A stretch of DNA of 64,000 nt, taken from positions 150,463,099 to 150,527,098 of the forward strand of contig OX336389.2 in assembly GCA_946902985.2 (NCBI GenBank), in the 5' to 3' direction. Position 1 is the stretch's first letter. Each line of letters opens with the position of its first letter. This document shows, one piece after another, positions 52,535-63,990 of the stretch. The position numbers and the translations under genes are program-made. The notes beneath the pieces were generated by a model that was not told the origin of the DNA, did no database searches, and saw only the letters and a program-made list of their open reading frames with translations. This DNA comes from Meconema thalassinum (lineage: Eukaryota; Arthropoda; Insecta; Orthoptera; Tettigoniidae).

Positions 52535-55500
52535 ATGAAGATCCTACAATGGAATTCCCATAGCATATTAAACAAGCGGCATGAACTCCTTCTTCTCATA
52601 CAGGAATATCAGCCAGAGGTTGTCCTGCTACAGGAAACATGGTTGTATCATTCCTTATTGTTCAATATACCGAAGTATGTAGTTGAACGTCATGATGGGC
52701 CCCATTACGGTGGAGAGCTTACTCTCATTCATGAGTCCCTTGCCTATAAAGTGATATCCTTTCTTTTTCATCTTCCCCGCACATATTTCCTTACTATTCA
52801 AGTTAACAAGTATCATATTACCAATCTTTACATTCCCCCAGATGTTAAGGGCAACGAACGACAGTGGAAATCCTTCTTCACTTATTGTCAATCCTTTCCG
52901 TACCATTTTCTGGGCGGTGATTTCAATGCTCATCACACGGAATGGGGCAGCGCCTGAATTACGCCCAAAGGTCGTCATATCTGGACGTCGTCCCAACTTG
53001 CTTCCTTTCATCTTCTTAATGATGGTTCCCCTACCCGTCTTTCTGCCCCTGAGCAAGATCCCAGTGCTGTCGACTTAACCTTTGTATCCCTTTCTCTCGC
53101 ACACCTGTTCTATTGGCAAACAACTCCAGATCTTCATCTCAGTGATCATTATCCCATCTTCATTACCGGTTCATCTATACACCTGCCCCCACCCCCCGAG
53201 CATACTCCTCGCTTCTTTCGACAGTTTAAAATTTTTGATGAAGTGTAGTTTTCCGAATATATTCAACAACATTTTTGCCATGCCGCTCCGCCTGTACGCT
53301 ATTCTTATGAATCCTTAATTACCATTATTAATAGATATTTTGACACTTATCATCCACTCATTCCTTGTCGAGAACGATCTGGTCAAGCCCTTTTTCACAT
53401 CCCCTGGTGGGACGACGAATGTATACGCTTGGTCAAGCGCCGCAAAGCATTGCTTCACCTCCTTCGTCAATACCATACCCCGTATACTTATTTGCAGTAT
53501 AAAAAGTTTGTTGCGACTATGCAACGCACTTTCAATGACAAACGTCGTACTGCTTAGCATAAATATGTCAATTCCATTAATCACCAAACTCCCCTTACTC
53601 AAATATGGAATTCTGTACGCAACTTATCAAGGAGTACAAAATATGCGCCTCCACATCGTCTTACTTTTGAAAATTCTTTATGTTTCTATCGTAGTTTAAC
53701 GCCTGATTTTGTTGCCTGTACCTCACCATCCTATCAATATGTCACGCCTTCCAAGTTTACTTGTCTAATACAACCAATTCTACCAGCTGAACTCCGAAAT
53801 GCCCTCTCTCTTAAAAATTCTTCAACCCCCGGTTCCGATTACATTTCTTACCACGTGCTCAATAGTTTACCCTCTTCCGCACATCTGGTCCTACTTGAAT
53901 TTTACAATAATGTCCTACGTACTGGTCAGATTCCTTCCACATGGAACGACTTTTTATTACTCCCCATCTTAAAACCTGGCAAAAACCCCGCCCTCCCCTG
54001 CAGTTATAGGGGAATTCAGCTCGGGTCCTGTATCAGAAAAACGTTTCAGCGTATATTGTTGGCGAGACTGATATGGGCTCTTGAGTATTACGATTTGGTC
54101 CCTAAAACCCAATTTGCTTTTATAAAACGAAAATCGACTACCAATGCTCTGAATATCTTCCTCACTGACCTCCTATTGGCCAGCTGTCGTAAACATTTTA
54201 CGGTAGCAGTATTTTTAGACATTCAAGGCGCATATGATAATGTCAACGTCTCTTTGTTATTGGCTGCACTTTGTAAATGGAAATTCCCCTCCCCTTTTAT
54301 AAAACTGATTGCCGCCTTTCTTCACTCCCGTCACGTCATTCTTGCAACTTTCCCCACCGTCCTGAATTCGCGCTTTGCGTCTTCCGGCTTGCCCCAGGGC
54401 GATATTCTGAGTGGTATACTATATCTCCTTTATACCAGTGAGATTGAGGAACTATTACTCCCACATGTCCGGCTTATTCAATATGCCGATGACCTTCTAT
54501 TATATTGCTCACACCCCGATTTATCTCAGTGTAGACAACATATGTTCCATGCCCTCACGATTTTACATTCTTGGCTTTTTAATCACGGTCTTGATACAGT
54601 CCCACACAAAAACTCTGCCTTAATGTTTACCCATAAACGTCTCTACGACCGTTCCCCGATTCTATATCAACAGGGTTCTATTACCATCACCCATCATACC
54701 AAATACCTACGGATATTGATAGGTGATAAGTTGACATGGGCACCCCAACTGGCGCACCTAAAATCACACGTCACAAAAAAATTACAGCTCCTACGTTCGT
54801 TAACGCGCCGCTCTTGGGGAGCGGACCCTCAAATTTTGCTACTTTTATACCGCTCTATCGTCAGGTCCTCCATGGAGTACGGTTGCCATTTTTATGATAT
54901 CATGCCCCAGTCTCGTCTCACGATACTAGATAAATTACAATATACCGCTCTGCGAATTATCTTGGGAGCTCTCTCCTCTACGCCCACGCAGGCCCTTCTC
55001 GTCGAAGCTACAGATCCACCTCTTGGTCTCAGACGGAAGTACCTGTCTTCTCGTTATCTCCTTCACAAAATGGCTCTTGCTGCTTCTCCTATTCTCCCGA
55101 AATTACAATTACTACAAGAATATCATCAGCAACACTCACTCAAAAAATATCCCCCCCCCCCCTCTATTCTCTTATCTTTTATCGGTCTTACCAGTATTCG
55201 TCCAGACATTCTCCAAACCCGGAAGCCGCTATGCTATAATGCGCCCTATCCTCTTTATCAGTTCATTCCTGATGTTCTTCACCATTCCCCCTACTTTTCT
55301 CAAAAAGCTTCATTTCTTTCCCACTCTATCGCCCGTCGATATGTCTGTCAAATTGAAGAAAGTGCCTCCAGCTGTACCACCATATACACAGATGGCTCCA
55401 AATTCGACTCCCTGCCCGGCGTGGGGGCGGCCTTTTATGTCCCCGCCAAACAACATCTTGCTTCCTTTACGTTACCTCCGCAATTGTATATTTTCTCGGC

Positions 55501-56110
55501 TGAAGCTTTTGCTATTCGTCAAGCTCTCTTATACGTCAAAAGGAATGTGATATCTCGCTCTCTTATTCTATCTGACTCCAGAAGTATTCTCCAGGCCCTA
55601 CGAAATGTGATGCACATCGACAACTGGTTCATACTTCATATACTCAGGTTGACGTATGAATTGACTCAGGCGGGATTTACGGATGTTTTTTCTTGGATCC
55701 CCGGCCATACAGCTATTTTAGGAAATGAATACGTAGATCAGGCCGCTCGACGTGCTGCTTGTGGCCAAGGCACCCCCATCGCCATTGCCACTCCCGCCTC
55801 CGATCTTATACCTCTTCTGAAAAATCAATTAAAGGAAGTATGGTCGACACAATGGAGGGATTATTCAAGGGAAAAGGCTCAGTTTTATTATAATCTACAA
55901 CCGTCGATACCCCATCTCCCTTGGTTTTATAATGGTCGCTATACTCGTCGTCGCATCATTACCATTATTCGCTTACGATTTAATCATGAGCGCACCCCCG
56001 TCTTTATGACTCGGTGCAACTTGCAAGCCTCCGAGGTTTGTGCATGTAATACTGCGATAGGTACTGTTAATCACCTCGTGTTTCAGTGTCCCTTATATAC
56101 GTCTCAATGA
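52535..56110 (+). pseudogene. ORF2 of the I-type element: endonuclease, reverse transcriptase, RNase H
   Basis: The frame starts at ATG 52535 with the endonuclease (ILQWNSHSI, LLQETWL, GGDFNAHH) and is broken at 52957. The endonuclease end and linker (52960-53850) are scattered over other frames. From 53855 a clean 751-residue frame holds the reverse transcriptase (YRGIQLGSC; GLPQGDILSG; YADD at about residue 208) and RNase H (YTDGSKF at about 509, AEAFAI, SDSRS, WIPGHTAILGNEYVD). All catalytic residues of this second part look intact. A Cys/His-containing C-terminus follows. It is inactive as a whole because of the breaks in the first third. Confidence 0.85.
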
Positions 56111-56591
56111 ACTACGCTACTTAATTCACTCAGTACGCTAGGTTTTTCTCTCCCCTTATATGTTTCGGTACTTCTTTATTCCCCTACATTCCCTGTCCTC
56201 TCCGCTTTACTCACATATTTTTCTGATTGCCATTTAACTATTTAACTCTTTCCCTTACGTGTGACGCCTCGTGTTTGTTTATACGTAGCAAGTCGCCAAG
56301 ATGCGTCACTTGGGTGTGAAGTTTATTACCTTATTTTGTCCTTGTTTGTTTATGCGTCAACCCCCTTCCACGTCATAATCATGCTTCCTCATATATTCTC
56401 CTCCCGATAATTGGCAACTCCAGCTATCTGATATGACATCTAGCGGTAAAAATGAGAAACTTACCAAGTAGGGTACATTTGTCACGTGGTGACTGTTTGT
56501 ATATGGTTTCTTGTATTCGTAAGTAGATCGTGGTAAATTCTTCGTGTCTTTATACATAAGTAATAAGTTTTACTCGTTGATAGAGTGTAAA

Positions 56592-56706
56592 ATGAGTAAA
56601 AGCAAAGTATATTGCTCAGTTTTCGGCTGCAAGTCGATGTATAAGAGGGCTGCGGATATAAGTTTTCATCACTTTCCAAAAGATGTATATAGCAATAGCC
56701 GAAAGG
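56592..56706 (+). CDS. Possible first exon of a THAP-type zinc-finger gene
   Basis: ATG at 56592 opens a ~38-codon frame with the start of a THAP domain: Cys at CSVFGC spacing, then a basic stretch and ISFHHFPKD, the hallmark FH.FP core. The segment ends at CCGAAAG followed by GTGACGAT, an acceptable splice donor. The frame beyond it loses THAP character (the expected Trp and C-terminal Cys-His are missing), which supports an exon boundary. No following exon was found by eye within ~1 kb. THAP domains bind DNA in host transcription factors and in P-element-type transposases. It could be a real gene start, a transposase remnant or an exon of either. Confidence 0.45.
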
Positions 56707-56709
56707 TGA

Positions 56710-57535
56710 CGATACCAAATATATACGGGCAACAGGAGCGGGTTGAACCACTCACCACTACACTCACTGACGACAGGACGGGTTGTGCCGCACTTTGACA
56801 GCAAGCACAGTCTCGCCGAGCCAAGCCGTACCAAGACAGCCAATCCTACGCCAACCGAGGACAGCCAAGCTTTATCAGTCAGGTATCCTTCCCAGGCGTC
56901 CCCCTCCCTAGTTCATTTCCAATTACCCTACCAACCGCCATCACCTCGCTCTGCGACATCCGAGCCATTCCACTACGAGTCATATAGGCTTAATTTGAGT
57001 TCGCAGGGTAAATATCTACTCTGCAAGAACATGATACCAGTCCGATATTCAACACCAAACCCACCTGCTAACCATCCAAATCAAGCAATTCCTGTGTCTC
57101 CCAAGCTTTAATACAAGTTAAACTCATCCCTTCGCCCTACCAAGCAGCAAATAATTTCTCGAGTCTATGGTACAGTGAGCAAACTCAAATATAGCTTTTA
57201 AACGTAACAGCCCCATGACTCAAACTGCTCAAAAACAAATACCAGCAGACAACCTATGCTTGATAATATGCAATTGACACATAAAATCCAGTGGAACACA
57301 CAAATTAGATCACGTGTATCGCAGAGTTATACATATATACAATTAAAAATAACACTGTCATTATTTTAGGGACCACATTTACTGATTATAGCCGAAAAAT
57401 AAAAAGTGTTCCATATCAAACGCGTGTTATTGAGTATTTTACCTACTTATCCAGACCGACCGCAGCGCCCCAAGTGTTAGTTTAAGTTGCCAATGGAACA
57501 TTTTTTTGTCAATCTCTGGATCAGTGAATGGGTAT
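56710..57535. other. No recognised gene between the THAP-like exon and the CR1 element
   Basis: A 122-codon frame (56743-57111) is Pro/Ser/Thr-rich with no domain. The remainder is AT-rich. Confidence 0.45.
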
Positions 57536-57743
57536 CAATATCAATCAATCAATCAATCAATATTTATTGTCATTTAACAACTTATCGTTGTATTAGACTA
57601 CGTCACATTGTTAAAAATACATTTTCAATTTACAATAAAATCACCAAGTTATATATATTACAAGTATTATTACCATCTTACTGAATTCTATAAAATAAAA
57701 TAAGAATAAAATAACACGAATACAGTAAGAAGAAGTTGATCTT

Positions 57744-60623
57744 CTATAGTCCATCTGGGTAGAGTGTAATTTTCTCTTCAAATTCGACCAAAGTGTAAAT
57801 ACTGCTGTTAATGAGCCATCGCTTAATGGATGCTTTGAAAATGTTTATAGACTCCTGCTGTAGTTGTGTTGGCAGTTTGTTGAAGATTTTAATTCCATAG
57901 TATTTGTAGTGGTCTTGTGTTTTCTTTAACCTGACATGAGGTGTATCTAGCTGGTTTCTTATTCTTGTGGTGTGTGAATGCACATCGCTTCGATTTTTAT
58001 ATACACTTAGATTTTCTTTAATATACACTAAGCTATGGAATATGTATATTGATGTAAGAGTCATAATTCCAAGTTCTTGGAAGTGATTTCTGCAGGATTC
58101 TGTACTAGGCTTGCCTTGTAGACATCTTATTGCCTTCTTCTGCCATCTGAAAACATCTTGTGCCCCTGTTGAGTTTCCCCACAATATTATACCATAAGTT
58201 AAATGTGAATGGAAAAATGCATAGTATGCGAGAATCATCTGATTAGCACTAACTGATTGTTTGAGTCTTCGCAATAAAAATAAGACTCGTGCTAATTTTG
58301 TACATAATTTTTGTGTGTGAATGTCCCAGTTTAATTTAGAGTCTAAATGGATTCCCAACAACTTAACAGAGTTGCATTCATGACTACTTGAAGCCAATTT
58401 GACTAAGTGAAAATAGATTTCTTCTGTTTTGTTACTGTTTAGAAATAGTTTGTTTACCTTTAGCCAAGAAGTTGATTCACCTAATAATTCGTTTCTTTTC
58501 TCTTCAAGGCAAGTTAGGTCTCTATCACTTGTTATTACAGTGATGTCATCAGCATACAGTATTGACTTGGCATTTATATTACTAACAATGTCGTTTATAT
58601 AGACCAGGAAGAAAAAGGCTCCAATGACTGAACCTTGGGCTACACCTGTATTTACAATGAGCGGAGCAGATTTTTGGTTGTCTATTACAACTATTTGCCT
58701 TCTCTTGTGGAGATAGGAGGTAATTAATGATAATTCACAATCTTTGACTCCATAATAGTGAAGTTTTTGTATTAATATATTGTGATCCACAGAATCGAAA
58801 GCTTTACTTAGGTCTAAGAGTGTGACAGATGTAATAAGTTGAGATTCAAATCCAGCAATCACTTCATCAACAACAGCTTCAACAGCTTGAACCGTTGACT
58901 TACCAGTTCTGAAACCAAATTGGGCACTATTAAACAACTTGTGCTCCTCAAAGAATGCTGATAATTGTTCTTTCATACACTGTTCTATTATTTTGGAAAT
59001 AATTGGGACAATTGAGATTGGCCTATAGTTACTGGGGTCCATCATATCTCCTTTTTTATGGACTGGAATTGTGATGGTGATTTTCAGACACTCTGGAAAA
59101 ACTCCAGTAGTAAATATCCAGTTTATTAGATAAGTTAAAGGTAATACTATGATGTCTATTATTTGTTTTAGAATAAAATTCGACATTCCATAATAATCCT
59201 CACATTTTGAATTGTTTAGTTCTGAAACTATTTTTAGAACCTTCTCATATGTTATTTGTCTCCATCTGAAGGATGGTGTGGGATTTTCATCTACCTTATG
59301 GTTTTCCAATTTCTCCATAAACTTTGTATGATGATTTTCATATTCCAAACTTTTGACCATATTTTCAACAGAATTTATAAAATATTCATTTAACACATTT
59401 GGCGTTATTGGTGTAGAGTTCTTACTTTTATTTTTACCCAGTTCCTTGTTTATGATTAACCAAGCAGCTTTACATTTATTCTTTGCATTATTAATGAACT
59501 CATCATTCGCTCTCTTTTTTGCTGCTTTAATTTCCCCCCGATATAATTTTTTTATGTGATTATAGTTTTCTATATGCTGTGGGTCTCCTTTCTTTGCTTT
59601 AGTGTAATACATGATCTTTAGCTTCCTAATAACATCAAGGTAAGGCGTATACCATTTGGTATTATTTTTACTTTGTTTTTGATCTGGAGTGTTAATTATT
59701 TTTTTCTTAATTGGGCAGCATTTATTTAAGGATGTGTGTATTATATTCATAAACTTATCAGCTGCTTCAGAAACATTGTTATAGCTCACAATTATGTTTT
59801 CCAAATCCCTGCTAGTCAACTCGTGCCTTAATCTGAGAAAGTTATTGTCGCTCAACATCCTAATATACTTGACTTGCCTATTTTCTGGTAAGTGTCCTGT
59901 ATCAATTTGAAATGTTAGCCAGAGGCCACTATGGTCAGACAAGAGAGGTTTTGTAACACCAAAATTATAACCATTTGTTGGCACATTAGTAATAATGTTA
60001 TCTAAACAAGACTTCTTTCTAGTTGGTAGGTTATTGATCAGATAAAAATCAAAAGAATTTAAAATATTACAGAATTGTTTCTTTGCCAGTGATTCAATTA
60101 ATACATTTATGTTAATATCCCCTAAACAATATATTTTATACTTTTGGAATTTTGCTAAGTAACAAGCAAACCTTTCCCATATGTTTATGAAGGCCTGGAC
60201 ATCCGAATCAGGTGTACGATACATGGAAATAATAATAAATTTAGCTCTTGTAAACTTTACCCCAGCTACTTCAAAGAGCTGTTCTATACAGAAATCATTT
60301 AAATCCATTATTATACTGTCCATGTTTGTAGTTACTTTCTTGAATATAGCAACACCCCCGTTTGATTTATTTTTTCTACAAAAGCTAGTCATTACCTCAT
60401 ACCCAGATGGAATATAGAGACTAACCTCTTCCTTCACAAGCCAATGTTCATTTACACACAATATATCTATTGAAAGGGAATTGAGTAAGATTTCTAGTTC
60501 ACCTAACTTATTTCTTATAGATTGTAAATTGATATGAAATATATTAAGCTCTTTCAAAACTTGTGAAGATAGCTCATCAGATTTGTTTTCAGTGATATTT
60601 ACATCTTTAGTAAGTTCATTCAA
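57744..60623 (-). CDS. CR1 ORF2: endonuclease and reverse transcriptase (959 residues)
   Basis: An uninterrupted 959-residue frame. Residues ~28-245 form an APE-type endonuclease (FHINLQSIRNKL, VNEHWL, GGVAIF, SDHSGLW). Reverse transcriptase spans ~480-780, with YRPISIVPIISK, LDLSKAFDSVDH (~602), GVAQGSVIGA (~660) and the catalytic YADD (~690). A C-terminal thumb and a region with WQKKAIRC follow. The usual GVPQGSVLGP is changed to GVAQGSVIGAFF; the Pro changes could weaken activity, but the catalytic aspartates are present. It nicks target DNA and copies the element RNA in the nucleus. The length is typical for CR1. With intact ORF1 upstream on the same strand this is a candidate for recent or present activity. 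Confidence 0.9.
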   Translation of the reverse strand: MNELTKDVNITENKSDELSSQVLKELNIFHINLQSIRNKLGELEILLNSLSIDILCVNEHWLVKEEVSLYIPSGYEVMTSFCRKNKSNGGVAIFKKVTTNMDSIIMDLNDFCIEQLFEVAGVKFTRAKFIIISMYRTPDSDVQAFINIWERFACYLAKFQKYKIYCLGDININVLIESLAKKQFCNILNSFDFYLINNLPTRKKSCLDNIITNVPTNGYNFGVTKPLLSDHSGLWLTFQIDTGHLPENRQVKYIRMLSDNNFLRLRHELTSRDLENIIVSYNNVSEAADKFMNIIHTSLNKCCPIKKKIINTPDQKQSKNNTKWYTPYLDVIRKLKIMYYTKAKKGDPQHIENYNHIKKLYRGEIKAAKKRANDEFINNAKNKCKAAWLIINKELGKNKSKNSTPITPNVLNEYFINSVENMVKSLEYENHHTKFMEKLENHKVDENPTPSFRWRQITYEKVLKIVSELNNSKCEDYYGMSNFILKQIIDIIVLPLTYLINWIFTTGVFPECLKITITIPVHKKGDMMDPSNYRPISIVPIISKIIEQCMKEQLSAFFEEHKLFNSAQFGFRTGKSTVQAVEAVVDEVIAGFESQLITSVTLLDLSKAFDSVDHNILIQKLHYYGVKDCELSLITSYLHKRRQIVVIDNQKSAPLIVNTGVAQGSVIGAFFFLVYINDIVSNINAKSILYADDITVITSDRDLTCLEEKRNELLGESTSWLKVNKLFLNSNKTEEIYFHLVKLASSSHECNSVKLLGIHLDSKLNWDIHTQKLCTKLARVLFLLRRLKQSVSANQMILAYYAFFHSHLTYGIILWGNSTGAQDVFRWQKKAIRCLQGKPSTESCRNHFQELGIMTLTSIYIFHSLVYIKENLSVYKNRSDVHSHTTRIRNQLDTPHVRLKKTQDHYKYYGIKIFNKLPTQLQQESINIFKASIKRWLINSSIYTLVEFEEKITLYPDGL

Positions 60624-60682
60624 AATTACTAATTTGTCTGTAACATTATTTTCAACTCGGATCTTTGTACAAGGTTTCTGGT

Positions 60683-61858
60683 TTAAGGATCCGAGTTTCC
60701 TAGCACGTTTCCCTGCAAAGGCCAGCTAAGAGGTATAGCTTTTCTCAATTTTGAGACATCGCTAATCTCCCTCCTGATAATGCAAGCAATTTCCCTTCCT
60801 AGTGCTTCTTTCCCTTTGTGGTTAAGGTGCAAGCCATGCTTAGTAAACATTTCTCTGCTAAATTTGGAAATATCAATAACTTCACAATTTTTTAAATGTT
60901 TACATAAGCTATGAATTTGAGCATTAGTTTCACTTACAGCCATATTAACACAAGATTCCTTCATAAGATCATGTCTATAAGGTACATTAACAACAATTAC
61001 TCGTGAATTATTCATTATTGAGAGCTTACCTTTTAAACTCCTGACTAATTTGTTACCTTCATTAGCAGCAACATCGTTTGTCCCTGTCACAATTACTACA
61101 TAATTGTCCTTTTCCATTAGAGGATTGCAATTGGCAAGAACATCCACAGTTTTTGCACCAGGTTTTACTGATCCACACACTTGTATACAAGGATTATTGA
61201 GATTAGTCTTGATTTCTTCTGCCAAGCCCCTACCCTGGCTGTCTGCATACACGTTGACTGCTTGCCGTGAGGAAGTTGAATTATTAGTTTTCTTCTGTGG
61301 GCTCCTAGCACTGTGTTTGGTTTTACTATTGGATGATTCCGATGAAAACGTGTCATTTGAAACATGTTCAAGCACTTGAAATTTATTGGAGCACTTCACT
61401 GTTGCACTTGTGTGTTTCACAACATACTCGTTTCGTCCCATTTGATTTGCATTAGGCCTAAAATTGCGACCTGTAACCTTTGTCCAATTCTGTATTTCTT
61501 TCTTGTCTTCTTCTAACGCTGCAGTTCTTTCTTTTAAAGATTCATTTTCAGCTCTCAAGGCCATTAAGTCTTCTTGAAGTACACCTAAAATTTTAACTAC
61601 GGATTCATAATTGTTTTGTTGTTGTTTAGTCTCCATGCTATTGCCGCTTTGTTTACATGCAACGCAGATCCACTCACTTTCATGTTCGTTAAAATTGGAC
61701 TTGATATTGATATTTCCACAGCGAAAATGGTACCATTCATCACAAATTGTAAATAGAAAACCGTTCTTCACTACTCTATTACATTTAACACACTTTTCGT
61801 CACTGATTTTGAGATTTATCGGAGATAACTCAGACTCGGTACTAACAGCCGCCGCCAT
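60683..61858 (-). CDS. CR1 ORF1: PHD finger plus SGNH/GDSL esterase-like domain (391 residues)
   Basis: An intact 391-residue frame starting at ATG 61858 in a GCGGCGG context. Residues ~20-68 form a PHD-type zinc finger (CVKC, CDEWYHFRC, WICVAC). A coiled coil (~85-125) and a basic Ser/Asn-rich linker follow. An SGNH-hydrolase-like domain (~200-370) shows ADSQGRG at the position of the GDS block, GTNDV as the third block and HLNHKG near the end for the catalytic His. The usual G of GDS is A here, with the Ser kept. PHD plus esterase is a known ORF1 architecture in CR1-related elements; the esterase is thought to act on lipids or membranes, but its role in retrotransposition is not settled. 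Confidence 0.88.
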   Translation of the reverse strand: MAAAVSTESELSPINLKISDEKCVKCNRVVKNGFLFTICDEWYHFRCGNINIKSNFNEHESEWICVACKQSGNSMETKQQQNNYESVVKILGVLQEDLMALRAENESLKERTAALEEDKKEIQNWTKVTGRNFRPNANQMGRNEYVVKHTSATVKCSNKFQVLEHVSNDTFSSESSNSKTKHSARSPQKKTNNSTSSRQAVNVYADSQGRGLAEEIKTNLNNPCIQVCGSVKPGAKTVDVLANCNPLMEKDNYVVIVTGTNDVAANEGNKLVRSLKGKLSIMNNSRVIVVNVPYRHDLMKESCVNMAVSETNAQIHSLCKHLKNCEVIDISKFSREMFTKHGLHLNHKGKEALGREIACIIRREISDVSKLRKAIPLSWPLQGNVLGNSDP

Positions 61859-61930
61859 GTTGCTAGCACATGTGTCCTGTTATATCCAGTGTCCTGCGCC
61901 CAACACCCCTCAAGAGGGGAAGAAGAAGTA

Positions 61931-63690
61931 ATTTAACTTAGATTTGTATTTATGCTCGAAGTAATTTACGACTCTGTATTTGATTGCCGAGGATACACAG
62001 GTTTAAATGTGTATATAGATACTTATTTATGACGACAATTATACTAGTTACCCGGTGATAGTATTTATGATTTGGTACGGTAAATACATCTTCGAATCCT
62101 TTCCATTAACTGTTGTCTTTGGCGAAGATATGTTGTATTTGGTTAGAACTGGGAGTCTTGTAACACGAAACACATTATATCAAGTTTCTTAGTTGGCCAA
62201 CTTGTGGTGAGACTGGAGCAGGCCTAAGAAAGTCCATACTACTTTCTCCGTCCGTTAAATAATTATTCTTTTGTTTGGGCCCGAACTCGGTAACAGTTTT
62301 GTCACCAACCTTGTTTGCTTGTTTGTCACTAGATTTTAGGGGCTTTCCGTTCATTTTGTTGGTCCTTGGGAAAATTATATTTCCATGGCAACGTGAACAT
62401 GGAAGGTGAATGGATACATGCGATGAGGAGTTCGCAAATCAAGATAATTATTACGTCTCGACATTTGGTGATTTACAGAAAGGTAATGGTAGTTTCAGTC
62501 GATAAAATGGCAGTATATTGTTGGTTGATTGTGTGTGAATTAAGTTCTGTTTTAGGTCGTGCTAAGTTTATAATAATGGAGACATAATGAGATCCTGTAT
62601 AGATTAACTGATCTTAAGCTCTTCAATATTTGAGAAGTAATGATGGATGTGATGTGTGTTGCTCGTAATCCAGCCATCGGCTAGAAGTTTTGAAAATCTG
62701 CCCGCATATGAATGAGAAATTATTATAGGCTATATATTGAAAATGTGTTAACACCACTGATCTCTATAGAGATCAGTGGTTAACACACACAGTACCAGTA
62801 CACTTTTTCTATTGGGATTAATGGTGTACATTATATTTAGGGGAAGGATGAACATCCTCTTTATTCTCTACATGTAGCCTACATTCTCATCATTTCTCAA
62901 ACTTTTGTTTCACTTGTCCATGATGAATAGTCTTGTCACTTTATTGCAGAATTACCATGCTGGCAAGAAGGTCGTGTACTGCTCTGAATTGTGATGGCGA
63001 CATCTAACCAGCATAGGCACATGCGTGGATTTCCCTTGGATGACCGTATGGTAGTAGTTTTATACAAATCCTTTGTATAAACCAGGTCTAGTATTGTCCA
63101 TTTTAGTCACCTTTATCTGTGATGTAGATTTGTGTCTGTTCATCCCTGTAGTTAGGCTATTATCAGTCAGGTAGTTGAGGTTTTAAGGGGCAGAACTACG
63201 AGGTCATCTGCCCCTATCAGTAGATAGCATAAGCTTCACCCAGATGTTCTCCATGAGGAAGTTTTGTTTCTGGTTTGACAAATCATGATCATTATGTCTA
63301 TGGTGACACCTTGAAAGAATTATACATGTAATTGCAAGTTTCCACGGTTAACATACAGCCAAAATATTAGGCTTGTGACTGTTTGGAGTGTGATAAGTTA
63401 TCAGCAGGGCCCGGATAATCGTGTACTTAACTCCCTCCTCCCAAATGCCTTGCTGTTTGGTGGGTTGTAATATCTGGACGTGTAGTGATGAATTCATAGA
63501 CTTGCTATTATTACGAAATGCCTCTGGAGCTTTGTCCCTTCAGAGATAGAAAAGTCTTAATTGGAACAACTGTGAATGTGGATGCCATTGCAATTGTAAA
63601 CCGGATACCAATTGCCTGATCAGGTATACTGTACTGCCACTTGTCGCACATCAACTATGCACAGTGACCATATACATAACTTCTTTTGTG
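61931..63690. other. Sparse sequence without recognised genes
   Basis: No coding, RNA or mobile-element signature apart from one short hairpin (62745-62786). Frames are under 75 codons. Confidence 0.5.
62745..62786. repeat. Short near-perfect hairpin
   Basis: GTGTTAACACCACTGATCTC and its complement around CTATAG form a ~20-bp stem with two extra bases in one arm and almost no loop. Too compact for a typical precursor microRNA. Confidence 0.75.
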
Positions 63691-63694
63691 CCTC

Positions 63695-63990
63695 ATTGTG
63701 TAGTGGCTAGTACTCTTGGCTGTCACTGCGGAGGCCCGGGTTCGATTCCCAGCTCTGCCAAGAAGTTTAATTCTGGCCTGAGGGTTGTGCAAAAACTGAG
63801 AAGAGGTAAGTTCCAATCACACCTCAGCCATCCTGGAAGTGGCTTTCTGTGGTTTCCCCACTTCTATTCCAGGTGTATGCTTAATTAAGTCCACAGCCGC
63901 CTCCTCTTAATCCTCATCTGAGTTACAACTACACACACTAACACAGCCTTCACAATAACACCAGTTGAAATGAAAAATGAAAATCCACAG
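63695..63990 (+). mobile_element. tRNA-derived SINE, best-preserved copy in the window
   Basis: A box TGTAGTGGCTAG and B box GGTTCGATTCC in a tRNA-like head, then a body with AGCTCTGCCAAGA, TTCTGGCCTGA, CTCAGCCATCCTGGAAGTGG and TGGTTTCCCCACTTCT. It shares head and body with the minus-strand copies at 27690-27935 and 40225-40335. The 3' end may lie beyond the window. Confidence 0.82.

Larger units (their letters stand above)
50740..56250 (+). mobile_element. Non-LTR retrotransposon of the I/R1 group with RNase H
   Basis: It has ORF1 with three CCHC knuckles, then ORF2 with endonuclease, reverse transcriptase and a C-terminal RNase H, the layout of I-like and related clades. Ends and target duplications are not resolved, so the limits are approximate. 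Frameshifts interrupt ORF1 and the middle of ORF2. Confidence 0.82.
57540..61930 (-). mobile_element. CR1-type non-LTR retrotransposon with both ORFs intact
   Basis: On the minus strand the order is 5' region (about 61930-61859), ORF1 (61858-60683), ORF2 (60623-57744), a ~180-bp 3' region and a short (TTGA)n-type tail (57562-57540). CR1 elements end in short tandem repeats rather than poly(A). The 59 bp between ORFs contains no frame. The 5' limit is approximate. Confidence 0.85.
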
